Below are positions 1-7,430 of a DNA stretch of 23,541 nucleotides, in pieces; position 1 is the stretch's first letter, and every line of letters begins with the position of its first letter. The DNA lies in NCBI GenBank assembly GCA_937981515.1, contig CALJNY010000259.1:1-23541 (forward strand). The letters run 5' to 3'. The notes under the pieces are model-generated. The model saw only the letters and a program-made list of their open reading frames with translations. It had not been told where the DNA came from and searched no databases. The DNA comes from an uncultured Collinsella sp. (lineage in GTDB: Bacteria; Actinomycetota; Coriobacteriia; Coriobacteriales; Coriobacteriaceae). Made by a program: the position numbers and the translations under genes.

Positions 1-18
1 GTATTTCACCGCAACTTA
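1..18. repeat. Partial copy of the short dispersed repeat also found at 1232-1298
   Basis: The first 18 bases are identical to 1283-1300, the right arm of the inverted repeat at 1232-1298. The window edge cuts this copy. It lies 26 nt past the stop codon of the broken AbiEi-like gene, so copies of the repeat stand on both sides of that gene. This is seen directly; whether it marks a mobile unit is inference. Confidence 0.75.
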
Positions 19-44
19 TTAAAGGTTGGCTGCGAACGATTTCG

Positions 45-902
45 CTATCGGGGGTCGGCGTAGGGTTTTGTTGACGGAATGCCGTAACCGCGCATCATGG
101 CACCGAACGATTCTACGTCGTAAGTGTCCGAGAGTTTGAAATGAATGACGTTGTGGCCCATGGCGCGAAGGTTCGCGTCGCGCATAAGGGCCGCTCGATA
201 GGTTTTTGCCGCCGCTTGCTCTGGATCATTTTGAGCTTCGTCTTCAAACTTACCTAGCCCATGCAGCTCTGCCAGCGTCCATGAGCCGTCTGGCATCTGC
301 CAACCATAATCTGCTAGATAATAGCCAGCGTTTCCCGGTCGCGTTATCTCAACTTGAAGCTCAGGCGCGGCAACCCCGGCGAGAATCATCGCTGCTCTCG
401 CCTCGGACTCGCCGCCATTGTCTGACCTGCCGTCCATATGCTCAAAAACGTCAAAAGCACGCGCGATGCCATGCAGCCCTCGGCAATTTGCCTGCGCATA
501 TGCTCGCAGCTCTTCGCGTTCGACATCGTACTCACGAGCCAAGTCATCAACATAGCCCAGTGCATAGCGAAAGGCGCTCGTTCGGGCGATATCAACAACC
601 GTTCGATACGGATCCGTCAGCGTGAACATACCGAGCCGCCACACCTCGCCCGCCCGCCAGCGCTTGTATTCAACGAACTCATACGTATCACGCCTTGTAG
701 ACCGTGGCAGCAGCACTTGCACTTTATCCAGAAGCGTATACGCCGAGCCGATGCCGTAGAGCAGCGCTGCCGTCGATCCGCAAAACACAGCATCCGGTTC
801 AACGACCGCAATAGCGGATGCCAGCTAAAAGATGCGATCTTCAACCCCAAGATTGTTCCAATAGACCGGATCCGTATACACATGGTTGTAAAGACGAAGC
901 AT
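45..902 (-). pseudogene. AbiEi-like / DUF559-type protein gene broken by an in-frame amber codon
   Basis: Two open segments lie in the same frame, separated only by a TAG at 825-827. The first ends ...NNLGVEDRIF; the second resumes LASAIAVVEPDAVFCGSTAA and runs 247 residues from a GTG at 788 to a TAG at 45-47. The sense of the protein runs smoothly across the stop, which argues for a nonsense mutation. The layout resembles Coriobacteriia proteins with an AbiEi-like winged-helix N-terminus (HVYTDPVYW, then FCGSTAALLYG) and a C-terminal restriction-endonuclease-like region ('E' in GGESEAR, 'D' in YLADYGW, then LAELHGLGKF). I chose the ATG at 902 because AGGAAGAG sits just upstream. The frame stays open to 1088, so the original start may lie further upstream. 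The family call is by recall and moderate; the remaining 247-residue part could still be translated from GTG 788. Confidence 0.6.
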
Positions 903-1231
903 GAGCTCTTCCTGCATAAGCTCGCGCGCACGGCGTTCATCCCAAGGATCAATTGTTATAAGCAGCTGTCCATCTTGATGAATTCCAAGGGCCGAGAATA
1001 GCATCCTTGCATATGACTGCGGAAAATGTTTGCCTTTATCGAGCATGGCCAACCCCATAACCATCACGGCGGAGAGAATACCATTACGCTATCGCATGCT
1101 TCCGTCCGCAGGCCTTGCCAAAAGCTGACCAAAAGCTTGACGTCGCAGGTCAGAGCTTCAAAAAATATTTCCACTCTCGGTAGACGGTCGCTACGACCCT
1201 CCAAACGGCATCAAAATCCAACCTTACAAAT
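903..1231. other. Intergenic stretch upstream of the broken gene, no supported gene
   Basis: The minus-strand frame of the broken gene stays open as far as a stop at 1089-1091, so 903-1067 may include its original N-terminus, but I see no convincing Shine-Dalgarno site at the GTG/ATG pair near 1065. At 1118-1140 there is an imperfect tandem pair of ccaaaagctga-like units. I see nothing else I can support here. Confidence 0.4.
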
Positions 1232-1298
1232 AGTTGCGGTGAAATACGGACTACAGGGGCCATAAAAGCCGAAAAACAGTCCGTATTTCACCGCAACT
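1232..1298. repeat. Perfect 21-bp inverted repeat with 25-nt loop
   Basis: The left arm 1232-1252 begins agttgcggtg and ends atacggact. The right arm 1278-1298 is its exact reverse complement. The loop (1253-1277) is AT-rich in part. There is no T-tract on either side, so it does not look like a standard terminator. The right arm reappears at 1-18. The element sits between tRNA-Gly and the broken AbiEi-like gene. A dispersed palindromic (REP- or MITE-like) element or a recombination site are both possible; the sequence does not decide. Confidence 0.8.
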
Positions 1299-1380
1299 TA
1301 GGTGGGGATGTGGGGTCCCGGCATGTAAATGAAAACGACTCTGATTCCCAGAAGGAAACAAAGCCGTTAAAACTATCCTA

Positions 1381-1454
1381 TGGAGCGGGCGACGGGAATC
1401 GAACCCGCGTCATCAGCTTGGAAGGCTGGGGTTCTACCATTGAACTACGCCCGC
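1381..1454 (-). tRNA. tRNA-Gly (anticodon TCC)
   Basis: The minus-strand sequence forms a cloverleaf. The acceptor arms are 1448-1454 and 1385-1391, the D arm carries AATGGTA, the anticodon loop is CTTCCAA with anticodon TCC, and the T loop is TTCGATT. The discriminator is T at 1384 and the CCA end is encoded at 1381-1383. It follows tRNA-Pro by 6 nt in the same transcript. Confidence 0.96.
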
Positions 1455-1460
1455 AAGATA

Positions 1461-1537
1461 TGGTCGGGACGACAGGATTTGAACCTGCGACATCCTGCTC
1501 CCAAAGCAGGCGCGCTACCAAACTGCGCCACGTCCCG
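1461..1537 (-). tRNA. tRNA-Pro (anticodon TGG)
   Basis: The minus-strand sequence is a 77-nt cloverleaf. The acceptor stem CGGGACG (1531-1537) pairs with 1465-1471, the anticodon loop is TTTGGGA with anticodon TGG, and the T loop is TTCAAAT. A73 is at 1464 and the CCA end is encoded at 1461-1463. It is the first gene of a two-tRNA transcript driven by the promoter at 1589-1617. Confidence 0.96.
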
Positions 1538-1588
1538 AAGGTGTTGAGCAGCTAAGGTCTAAACCTTGCGTGTCCCAAAGCGAAGGAA

Positions 1589-1617
1589 ATTATAGGGGAG
1601 ACTCCCCGCCTGTGCAA
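1589..1617 (-). promoter_or_regulatory. Strong sigma70-type promoter for the tRNA-Pro/tRNA-Gly unit
   Basis: On the minus strand TTGCAC (1612-1617) and a perfect TATAAT (1589-1594) are separated by exactly 17 nt, about 50 nt upstream of tRNA-Pro. The spacer contains the small palindrome GGGGA-GTC-TCCCC, which may also serve as a weak end signal for brnQ just upstream. Assignment to the tRNAs follows from position and orientation. Confidence 0.75.
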
Positions 1618-1628
1618 GCATTGATGCC

Positions 1629-2987
1629 TTAGCTCCTCGAATGTGCAACAAAACGACTATGGAGCAGGCCGATCACAAACGCCACCACGGCAACCGGCAC
1701 CCACGCGGCTCCAATGTCCGTCAGCGGCAGCGCATCGAACGGTAGCCACGCGCCTGCAAAGAACGCATCGCGGACCGAGGTGATCACGCTCTGCACTGCG
1801 ACGACGCCGCCGACCCAAACCCACACTTGCGGATGCACGTCGCAAAAACCGTGCCCCAGGCCCATAAGTACCAGCACGATGGCAACGGGATACAGGGCAT
1901 TGAGCATAGGCACCGAGAACATAAGGATCACGTCGAGACCCACGTTGGAGAGCACGCACGAAAACGCTGCGAACACAAAGGCGAGAATCGCGAAGGGGCG
2001 GCGCATGGCCTCCTCGGAAGCCTCCGCTCCCCCTTTAACCACATACGTCTCGCAGAAGTAACGCGAGCAGCAGCTAATAAGGCCGATGCACACGTTCATG
2101 CAAGCGAGGAAGAAAATCGCAAAGACGACAACCGTGCCTGCAAGCCCAAAGTGCATGGAAGCCGAACGGGCGAGGATGGCGGCGCCGTTGGTGGCGTCGG
2201 GCATCACGGTGCCGAGCTGCATACCGGCAAGGCCCAAGCCGCAGTAGATGATGGCCATGAGCACGCCGGCGATCACACCGGAACGCGAAATCTCAAAGGC
2301 CACGCGCTTGTCATCGGTAACACCCAACTCGTGGATGGTCTCGGCGATGATGATGCCGAAGGCGAGCGACGCGAGCAGGTCCATGGTCTGATAGCCAGTC
2401 AGAAAGCCCTGCACGGCGGCGCCTGCATCGTAGGGAGCCTGAGGCGCGGCAGCCGGTCCCAGCGGCGAGATCACGGCAGCACCCACGACCAGCACGATGA
2501 GCGCAATGAGCGCGGGACCCGTAATGCGACCGAGCACGCGTGTGATGACACCCGGGCGCAGCGTGAGCGCAAACGCGACGACGAAGAACCCAATCGCAAA
2601 CACCAGACGTGCCGTGCCGAGCGAAACGCCCTCGGGTAGCAGCGGCACCAGCATTTCGAACGCCGTAGAGCTCGTGCGCGGAATGGCCAGGCACGGGCCG
2701 ATGGCCAGATACACCGCCGCAACGAAGAATTCGCCAAACTTGGGGTGCACGCGGCCGGCAAGCTCGCGCGCCGTTCCGGCGAGCGCCACGGCGATAAATC
2801 CCATAACAGGCAGACCGATAGCGGCAATCAAAAAGCCAATCATGGCAAGCGGCGTGGCCGTGCCGGCCTGAAGTGCCAGCAGCGGCGGAATGATGAGGTT
2901 ACCGGCACCAAAGAGCATCGAGAACAGCGCAATGCCGACGGTAACGACATGGTCGGAGCGCAAACCGCGCGGAGCGGATGAGGCCAT
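1629..2987 (-). CDS. brnQ: Branched-chain amino acid transport carrier, BrnQ/LIVCS family
   Basis: This 452-residue, very hydrophobic protein is an inner-membrane symporter of the LIVCS family, which imports leucine, isoleucine and valine with Na+ or H+. The N-terminus reads VGIALFSMLFGAGNLIIPP, the hallmark of the family, followed by about twelve membrane segments; the length is typical. I start at ATG 2987 because GAAAGG lies about 8 nt upstream; in-frame codons further upstream have no better site. The gene begins only about 20 nt after a strong terminator (3008-3041) that ends the selenium operon, so it needs its own promoter or read-through. I see only a weak TATACT-like box near 3047. 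Its exact substrate among branched-chain amino acids is not visible. Confidence 0.92.
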   Translation of the reverse strand: MASSAPRGLRSDHVVTVGIALFSMLFGAGNLIIPPLLALQAGTATPLAMIGFLIAAIGLPVMGFIAVALAGTARELAGRVHPKFGEFFVAAVYLAIGPCLAIPRTSSTAFEMLVPLLPEGVSLGTARLVFAIGFFVVAFALTLRPGVITRVLGRITGPALIALIVLVVGAAVISPLGPAAAPQAPYDAGAAVQGFLTGYQTMDLLASLAFGIIIAETIHELGVTDDKRVAFEISRSGVIAGVLMAIIYCGLGLAGMQLGTVMPDATNGAAILARSASMHFGLAGTVVVFAIFFLACMNVCIGLISCCSRYFCETYVVKGGAEASEEAMRRPFAILAFVFAAFSCVLSNVGLDVILMFSVPMLNALYPVAIVLVLMGLGHGFCDVHPQVWVWVGGVVAVQSVITSVRDAFFAGAWLPFDALPLTDIGAAWVPVAVVAFVIGLLHSRFVAHSRS

Positions 2988-3007
2988 ATGCACACCTTTC
3001 GGGTCGA

Positions 3008-3041
3008 AACAAAAACGGGACGGGCAAAAACACCCGTCCCG
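3008..3041 (-). terminator. Strong Rho-independent terminator after the selenium operon
   Basis: On the minus strand a perfect 9-bp stem, CGGGACGGG with CCCGTCCCG (3033-3041 and 3016-3024), encloses a TGTTTTTG loop and is followed by TTTTTGTTT. It lies 15 nt past the stop codon of the cysteine desulfurase-like gene and just before brnQ. Confidence 0.9.
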
Positions 3042-3055
3042 CAAGTATATACGCT

Positions 3056-4195
3056 CTAGCAGGCTAAATCGCGCAAAGCGTCAATCGCGGTATCGACTTC
3101 CTCGTCCGTGTTGAAATACCCAAACGAGAAGCGAACGACACCCTGGCGCTCGGTCCCCAGCGCGCGGTGCATGAGCGGGGCGCAATGGGCGCCGGGGCGC
3201 GTCGCAACCCCCCACCCCTGCATGAGCGCGTCCGAGATCTCGGCAGAGTCGATATCACCCACGTTGAGTGAGACGATCGCCGAGCGCACGGGCTGGTCAA
3301 ACGCACCGTAGAGCGCAATGCCGGGGATTTCGCGAACACCGGCGAGGAAGCGCTCTGCAAGCGAGCGCTCATGCGCCGCAATCGCCTCGACCCCGCCTTG
3401 TGCCTCGATAAAGTCGAGACCGGCAGAAAGTCCCGCGATGCCATGGCCGTTGAGCGTGCCCGCCTCAAGGCGCGTGGGCCACTCAAGCGGCTGCAGTGGG
3501 TCGAAGCTGTGCACGCCCGTGCCGCCCATGGCCCACGGAGCCACGTCAATGCCCTCCGCCACGGCCAGGCCGCCGGTACCTTGGGGTCCCATGAGCCCCT
3601 TGTGGCCGGTAAAGCACACAATGTCGAGGCCCATGGTCTGCATATCGACACGCGCCGTACCGGCAGACTGCGAGGCATCGACGATCACAAGCGCACCTGC
3701 CGCATGGGCGATGGCGGCCACACGCGAGACGTCGACCGCGTTACCGGTCACATTGGAGGCGTGCGTCACCACCACAGCACGCGTGCCCGGCGTGACCAGC
3801 TGCTCGAGCTCGTCGTAGTCGAGCACGCCGTTCGCGTCACAGCCCGCATGCTCAACTGTCACGCCTTGCTCGGCAGCCAAGCGGTTGAGCGGGCGCAGCA
3901 CGGAGTTATGCTCGAGCACCGTCGTAACCACACGGTCGCCGGGGCGTACCACGCCATTGATGACGGTGTTGAGCGCCGCGGTGGAGTTGGGCGTAAAACA
4001 AACATGGTCAGCACGCGGGCAGCCCAGCAAACGCGCAAGCTTGGCGCGGCAGCCGTGGATGGTACGCGCCGCGTCAAGCGCACCCGACGTCGCGCCACGT
4101 CCGGCATTGCCGAGCGAGCACATCGCCTGCGTCACGGCATCGATGACCATCTGCGGCTTGTGCATGGTCGTCGCCGCGTTATCCAGGTAGATCAT
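3056..4195 (-). CDS. Class V aminotransferase, cysteine desulfurase-like, selenium-operon type
   Basis: This 379-residue PLP enzyme should remove S (or Se) from cysteine (or selenocysteine), giving alanine and an enzyme-bound persulfide or perselenide. The start IYLDNAATT is typical of the NifS/SufS superfamily. The PLP lysine is in FTGHKGLMGPQG (about K199). A reactive cysteine lies in RPGAHCAP (about C338). ATG 4195 was chosen because GGAGG lies 7 nt upstream; the frame also allows GTG 4210. The start overlaps the stop of the DUF3343 gene as ATGA, so the two are translationally coupled. Families of this kind recur beside selD, yedF and DUF3343 genes, where they are thought to supply Se or S to SelD or to a molybdenum hydroxylase; which applies here is inference. 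Confidence 0.88.
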   Translation of the reverse strand: MIYLDNAATTMHKPQMVIDAVTQAMCSLGNAGRGATSGALDAARTIHGCRAKLARLLGCPRADHVCFTPNSTAALNTVINGVVRPGDRVVTTVLEHNSVLRPLNRLAAEQGVTVEHAGCDANGVLDYDELEQLVTPGTRAVVVTHASNVTGNAVDVSRVAAIAHAAGALVIVDASQSAGTARVDMQTMGLDIVCFTGHKGLMGPQGTGGLAVAEGIDVAPWAMGGTGVHSFDPLQPLEWPTRLEAGTLNGHGIAGLSAGLDFIEAQGGVEAIAAHERSLAERFLAGVREIPGIALYGAFDQPVRSAIVSLNVGDIDSAEISDALMQGWGVATRPGAHCAPLMHRALGTERQGVVRFSFGYFNTDEEVDTAIDALRDLAC

Positions 4196-4443
4196 CGCAC
4201 GACCTCCCACATATCAATCACGGTATAGCCCTCGGTGGGAACGCCCGCCGCGGCGAGTTCGCCGCGCAGCAGCTCCTCATCGGCAGGCAACGCCTTCCAC
4301 GCCAGACCGCAGCCGGCAGCGACCTCCCCGGGCACGGGAATCGTTCGCCCGGGAAGGCCGCGCTCAATGCACAGGGACTCGCAACCCATGGCGGCCGCCG
4401 TGGTGGGAAACGTGATGACAAGCGCCGGGCGCTTCTCCCTCAT
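4192..4443 (-). CDS. DUF3343 protein, putative Se/S carrier
   Basis: This is an 83-residue protein of the DUF3343 family, proposed in the selenium literature as a small carrier between a cysteine desulfurase and its acceptors. Visible signs are a short beta-alpha start (ALVITFPTTAAAMGCES), the conserved IPVPGEVAAGCGLA segment with a cysteine near residue 45, and further cysteines near 21 and 25. ATG 4443 is preceded by GGAG at 6-7 nt; an in-frame TTG at 4458 is less likely. It overlaps the desulfurase start by 4 nt and follows yedF by 19 nt. The carrier role is a proposal from gene neighbourhood, not shown by the sequence. Confidence 0.8.
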   Translation of the reverse strand: MREKRPALVITFPTTAAAMGCESLCIERGLPGRTIPVPGEVAAGCGLAWKALPADEELLRGELAAAGVPTEGYTVIDMWEVVR

Positions 4444-4462
4444 GGCAACTCCAACCAATACG

Positions 4463-5089
4463 CTACGGGCGCACGACGCGCACGGCCTGCTCCATCTTCT
4501 CCACGATCACGTACATGTTGGTGACCTCGCCCACCGCAAGCTGGTCTTTAATGCCATAGTGGTCCAGGCAGGTACCGCAGGTGAGAATCTCGACACCCTG
4601 CTCCGCCAGCCCCTTCAGGTCATCGAGCACCGGAGAGCCCTCGACGGTGAGCTTGGCGCCGCCGTTGTAGAACAACATGGTCGCGGGCAGCTCCTCCTGC
4701 TGCGTCACGGCAAAGATGAAGGCCTTCATGAGCTTGTGGCCCAGTTCGTCGTCGCCACGGCCCATGCAGTCGGTGTAGACGGAAATGACGAGCTTGCCCT
4801 TGCCGGCGCTGGCATCACAGAAGGCAGCGCCATCCTGCTCGGGATCAGCCACGGCAACGGCGCTAGAGGTCGCCACGGTCACGTGCCACTCGGCGTCAGA
4901 AACCTTCTCGACCGAGGCCGTGCAGCCCTTTTCCTGTGCCATCTTGGAGATGTTCGTGACGGCGGTCTCGTTATCGACCGCGGTCACGACGGCGCCCTCG
5001 CCATCGAGCTGCTTCAGAGCTTTGAGCGTCTTGACGACGGGCAGCGGGCAGGCATCGCCCATGGCATTGACTTCAATCTTGGTAGACAT
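4463..5089 (-). CDS. yedF: Selenium metabolism protein YedF (TusA-like plus DsrE-like domains)
   Basis: The 208-residue protein has two parts. Residues 1-75 are a TusA/SirA-type sulfur-carrier domain with the motif DACPLP, where C14 would carry the persulfide or perselenide. Residues about 98-205 form a DsrE-like domain with SVYTDCMGRG (C108) and LTCGTC (C171, C174). This two-domain form is the YedF known to track selD in genomes. It lies 60 nt after selD; a hairpin at 5110-5133 sits in the gap. The start has GAAAGGATG just upstream. The likely role is Se/S relay between the desulfurase, DUF3343 and SelD; direction of transfer is not known from sequence. Confidence 0.9.
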   Translation of the reverse strand: MSTKIEVNAMGDACPLPVVKTLKALKQLDGEGAVVTAVDNETAVTNISKMAQEKGCTASVEKVSDAEWHVTVATSSAVAVADPEQDGAAFCDASAGKGKLVISVYTDCMGRGDDELGHKLMKAFIFAVTQQEELPATMLFYNGGAKLTVEGSPVLDDLKGLAEQGVEILTCGTCLDHYGIKDQLAVGEVTNMYVIVEKMEQAVRVVRP

Positions 5090-5109
5090 AGTTACATCCT
5101 TTCAAAAGG

Positions 5110-5133
5110 GACCGCCCAGAACAGCGGGCAGTC
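5110..5133 (-). other. Hairpin between selD and yedF
   Basis: On the minus strand GACTGCCC and GGGCGGTC pair over 8 bp (one G-U) around an 8-nt loop and are followed by CCTTTTGAAA. The T-run is short, so this is a weak terminator or mRNA-processing hairpin rather than a full stop. It could lower expression of yedF, DUF3343 and the desulfurase relative to selD. Confidence 0.55.
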
Positions 5134-5149
5134 ACACAAACAGTTTTCT

Positions 5150-6199
5150 TTAATGCACAACGCGAACGGCAGGACCGCCCGGTACCGGCTCGCACACGCG
5201 ACCGACGACGGCGGCGATACGTCCTTCGGCATGCAAACGGCGCGCAAGCTCATCCACATCCCTCGCGGGCGCCGCAATAAGCAAACCGCCCGAGGTCTGC
5301 GGATCGTACAGCGCATCCAACATGCCCGGCTCCAGGTCATCGTCGGCCATCACGCGAGGGCCAAAGAAGTCCTGGTTGCGGTAGGAGCCCGCGGGGATAA
5401 TGCCCAGACGCGCCATGTCGAGCACCTGGTCAAAGAGCGGCACCGCCCCCGACGCAAGCTCAATCTGCACGCCCGAGCCCTCGGCCATCTCGCACGCGTG
5501 CCCGATCAGGCCAAAGCCCGTAATGTCGGTGCAGCCGTGAAGCTCGAGTCCCTCGGCCAGATGAATCGGGGCCTCGTTGAGGGTGCGCATCGAGTCAAAC
5601 ATGGCTGCGGCCTCGTCCTGCTCGATGAGCTCGCCCTTAATGGCCGTAGTGATGATGCCCGAGCCGATCGCCTTGGTCAGCAGTAGGACATCGCCCACGC
5701 GCGCGCCGCTGTTGGCGAGCATGCGGTCGAGCGTGACAAAGCCGCTCACAGACAGGCCGTACTTGGGCTCGTCGTCGTTGATGGTGTGGCCGCCCGCGAT
5801 GGAGCAGCCGGCCTCGACGCACTTGTCGGCGCCGCCCGCCAGAATCTGACCGGCAACCTCAACGCCCAGACAGCTCGGGATGCACAGCAAGTTCATGGCA
5901 TGGCTCGGCCGCCCGCCCATGGCGTAGATGTCCGACAGCGAATTTGCCGCGGCAATCTGGCCAAAGAGGAACGGGTCGTCCACCATGGGTGGGAAGAAGT
6001 CGACGGACTGCACGAGGCCCAGGTTCTCCCCCACCTTGAAGACGCTCGCATCGTCAGCGGTATCGAACCCGATGAGCAGGCGCTCGTTGGGAACGTTGGG
6101 TAGCTCACCCAGGACCTGGGCAAGGGCTCCGGGAGCCAGCTTGGCGGCTCAACCCGAGGCGGCCGTCATCTGCGTCAGACGAATCTGATCGTTAGCCAT
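5150..6199 (-). CDS. selD: Selenide, water dikinase SelD, a selenoprotein (Sec at residue 17)
   Basis: SelD makes selenophosphate from selenide and ATP, the Se donor for Sec-tRNA and 2-selenouridine. Read from ATG 6199, preceded by AAGGAGG, the frame gives MANDQIRLTQMTAASG, then TGA at 6149-6151, then AAKLAPGALAQVL, and continues without a break to TAA at 5150. The TGA is exactly where SelD proteins carry the catalytic Cys or Sec (residue 17), and a SECIS-like hairpin follows it. With Sec the protein is 349 residues, the usual SelD length. Other family signs are DTADDASVF, PPMVDDPF and GGHTINDDEPKYGLSVSG. A simple ORF search finds only the last 294 residues. The start overlaps the glycosyltransferase stop by 8 nt, so translation is coupled. 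Sec-containing SelD implies a working SelA/SelB/SelC system elsewhere in this genome. Confidence 0.95.
6108..6151 (-). promoter_or_regulatory. Sec codon and bacterial SECIS-type hairpin in selD
   Basis: UGA is at 6151-6149. Downstream, 6120-6108 reads CCCAG-GUC-CUGGG, a perfect 5-bp stem with a GUC loop whose first base is G. The stem begins 28 nt after the UGA and its loop 33 nt after it, within the spacing expected for SelB-bound bacterial SECIS elements (roughly 16-37 nt). A second small stem, GGCUCC with GGAGCC, lies between. Function follows from position plus the SelD family; binding was not tested. Confidence 0.75.
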
Positions 6200-7418
6200 C
6201 GATGCCTCCTTTCTGTTCGAGCAGGCGTTGAACGGTCTCTAGTATACGCTCCGAGCAGGCATCCCAAGAGACGCCTGAGGTGTCGAAGCACGGCGCAGGT
6301 GCGTCAAGCGCGTCCTGGATAGCTTGGGCGAGGTCGCGCTCGAAGCGCGGAAGGTCGCGGCTGTCCGGTGTATCGACATCAACCATGGTGGGCGGGGTAA
6401 CCCACGCGACGGGTGCCCCAGGCAAGGCCGCCTCCATCCAAGGGCGCACGCCGGGAAGCTCGGTCATGACAACCTTGCAGCCGCAGGCGAGGGCCTCGAT
6501 CGTGACAAGTGGAAGGCCCTCGAAAAACGAGGGCAGCACAAAGACCTCGCTCGTACGATACGTGCGGACGAGCTCCTCGCCGTCCACCCGCCCCGCAATC
6601 GTCACGGGAACGGTCGACGCTGCGGCTGCAGACTCGATCTGCTGGAACTCATCGTCGTGCGCATGCCCGCCCACCAGCGTGAGAGAAAGATCCGGATGCG
6701 ACCCGCGGTCCACCAGGCCCAGGGCCTCAAGGAGGCTGGCCACGCCCTTCTTGACGCAGACCTTGCCCACAAAGACCAGACTGTCGACGCGGCGCGGAAC
6801 AGCGGCGTCGGGGCAGAACGTGTGATGGTCGTAGCCCGTGCCCACCACGCGCACGCGTGCCGGGTCGACCCCATAGGTCTCCACGATCTGCTGGGCCTGC
6901 TCCGCATGGAGCGAGAAGACGGCATCGAGCCCGCGCACAGCCGCAAGGACGCGTTCGCGCTCAAGGCCGTGCGAGCGCATCTGGCGGATATCGGTCGAAT
7001 GGCAGACGGCACACACGGGGCGGTCGCGCACAAGCTCGCGCGCGAGGGCGCACACCAGATAGAGATGGTGGCAGAGCAGCACGTCGGGCTCAAACTCGGC
7101 CACTGCGCGCTCGATCGAGCGGCAAAACGCGTCTTCGAATTCCGAGGCCATCTGAGATGTGAGATCGCGGTAGCGGGTGGACGGATAAGGCATGACATCG
7201 GACATGCCACAGATATGAAAGGGCAGCTCAGGGGTGTCGAAGTCGACGGTATAGACGGGTACGCCCGCCGGGATGTCGCCCTGCGTGTCACCCGGGGCGG
7301 CGCCGCAGAGGACGGCGGGCTCGCACCCGGCTACTAGCTGGGAGCGCACGAGCGCCGAAAGATACGTGCCGCTGCCCGTGCTGTCGGGCTTTTGGGCCGA
7401 GATGTTGAGGATGCGCAT
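6192..7418 (-). CDS. GT4-family glycosyltransferase coupled to selD
   Basis: The 408-residue protein has the GT-B fold pattern. The N-terminal Rossmann half opens MRILNISAQKPDSTGSGTYL, with the glycine-rich acceptor-side loop. The C-terminal donor half carries LVFVGKVCVKKG, then SEVFVLPSFFEGLPLVTIEA, the EX7E motif of family GT4, then ALACGCKVV. No membrane segment is seen. ATG 7418 is chosen for AAGGGG about 8 nt upstream. It starts 12 nt after the activator gene and its TAA lies inside the first codons of selD (8-nt overlap). No other cell-wall or capsule gene is near, so its placement inside a selenium operon is odd. In selenoneine synthesis a glycosyltransferase (SenB) uses selenophosphate to make a selenosugar; a similar role here is only a hypothesis. 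The sugar donor and acceptor cannot be read from the sequence. Confidence 0.85.
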   Translation of the reverse strand: MRILNISAQKPDSTGSGTYLSALVRSQLVAGCEPAVLCGAAPGDTQGDIPAGVPVYTVDFDTPELPFHICGMSDVMPYPSTRYRDLTSQMASEFEDAFCRSIERAVAEFEPDVLLCHHLYLVCALARELVRDRPVCAVCHSTDIRQMRSHGLERERVLAAVRGLDAVFSLHAEQAQQIVETYGVDPARVRVVGTGYDHHTFCPDAAVPRRVDSLVFVGKVCVKKGVASLLEALGLVDRGSHPDLSLTLVGGHAHDDEFQQIESAAAASTVPVTIAGRVDGEELVRTYRTSEVFVLPSFFEGLPLVTIEALACGCKVVMTELPGVRPWMEAALPGAPVAWVTPPTMVDVDTPDSRDLPRFERDLAQAIQDALDAPAPCFDTSGVSWDACSERILETVQRLLEQKGGIDG

Positions 7419-7430
7419 CAACAGGGCCCC

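Noticed and set aside
1281..1300. The inverted repeat at 1232-1298 as a tRNA operon terminator
   Set aside because: The stem is strong but no T-tract follows on either strand, and a copy of one arm stands alone at the window start. A repeat fits better.
6192..7418. Calling the glycosyltransferase SenB and the locus a selenoneine cluster
   Set aside because: No SenA-like gene is present and the enzyme shows only general GT4 motifs. The link to selenium is positional.
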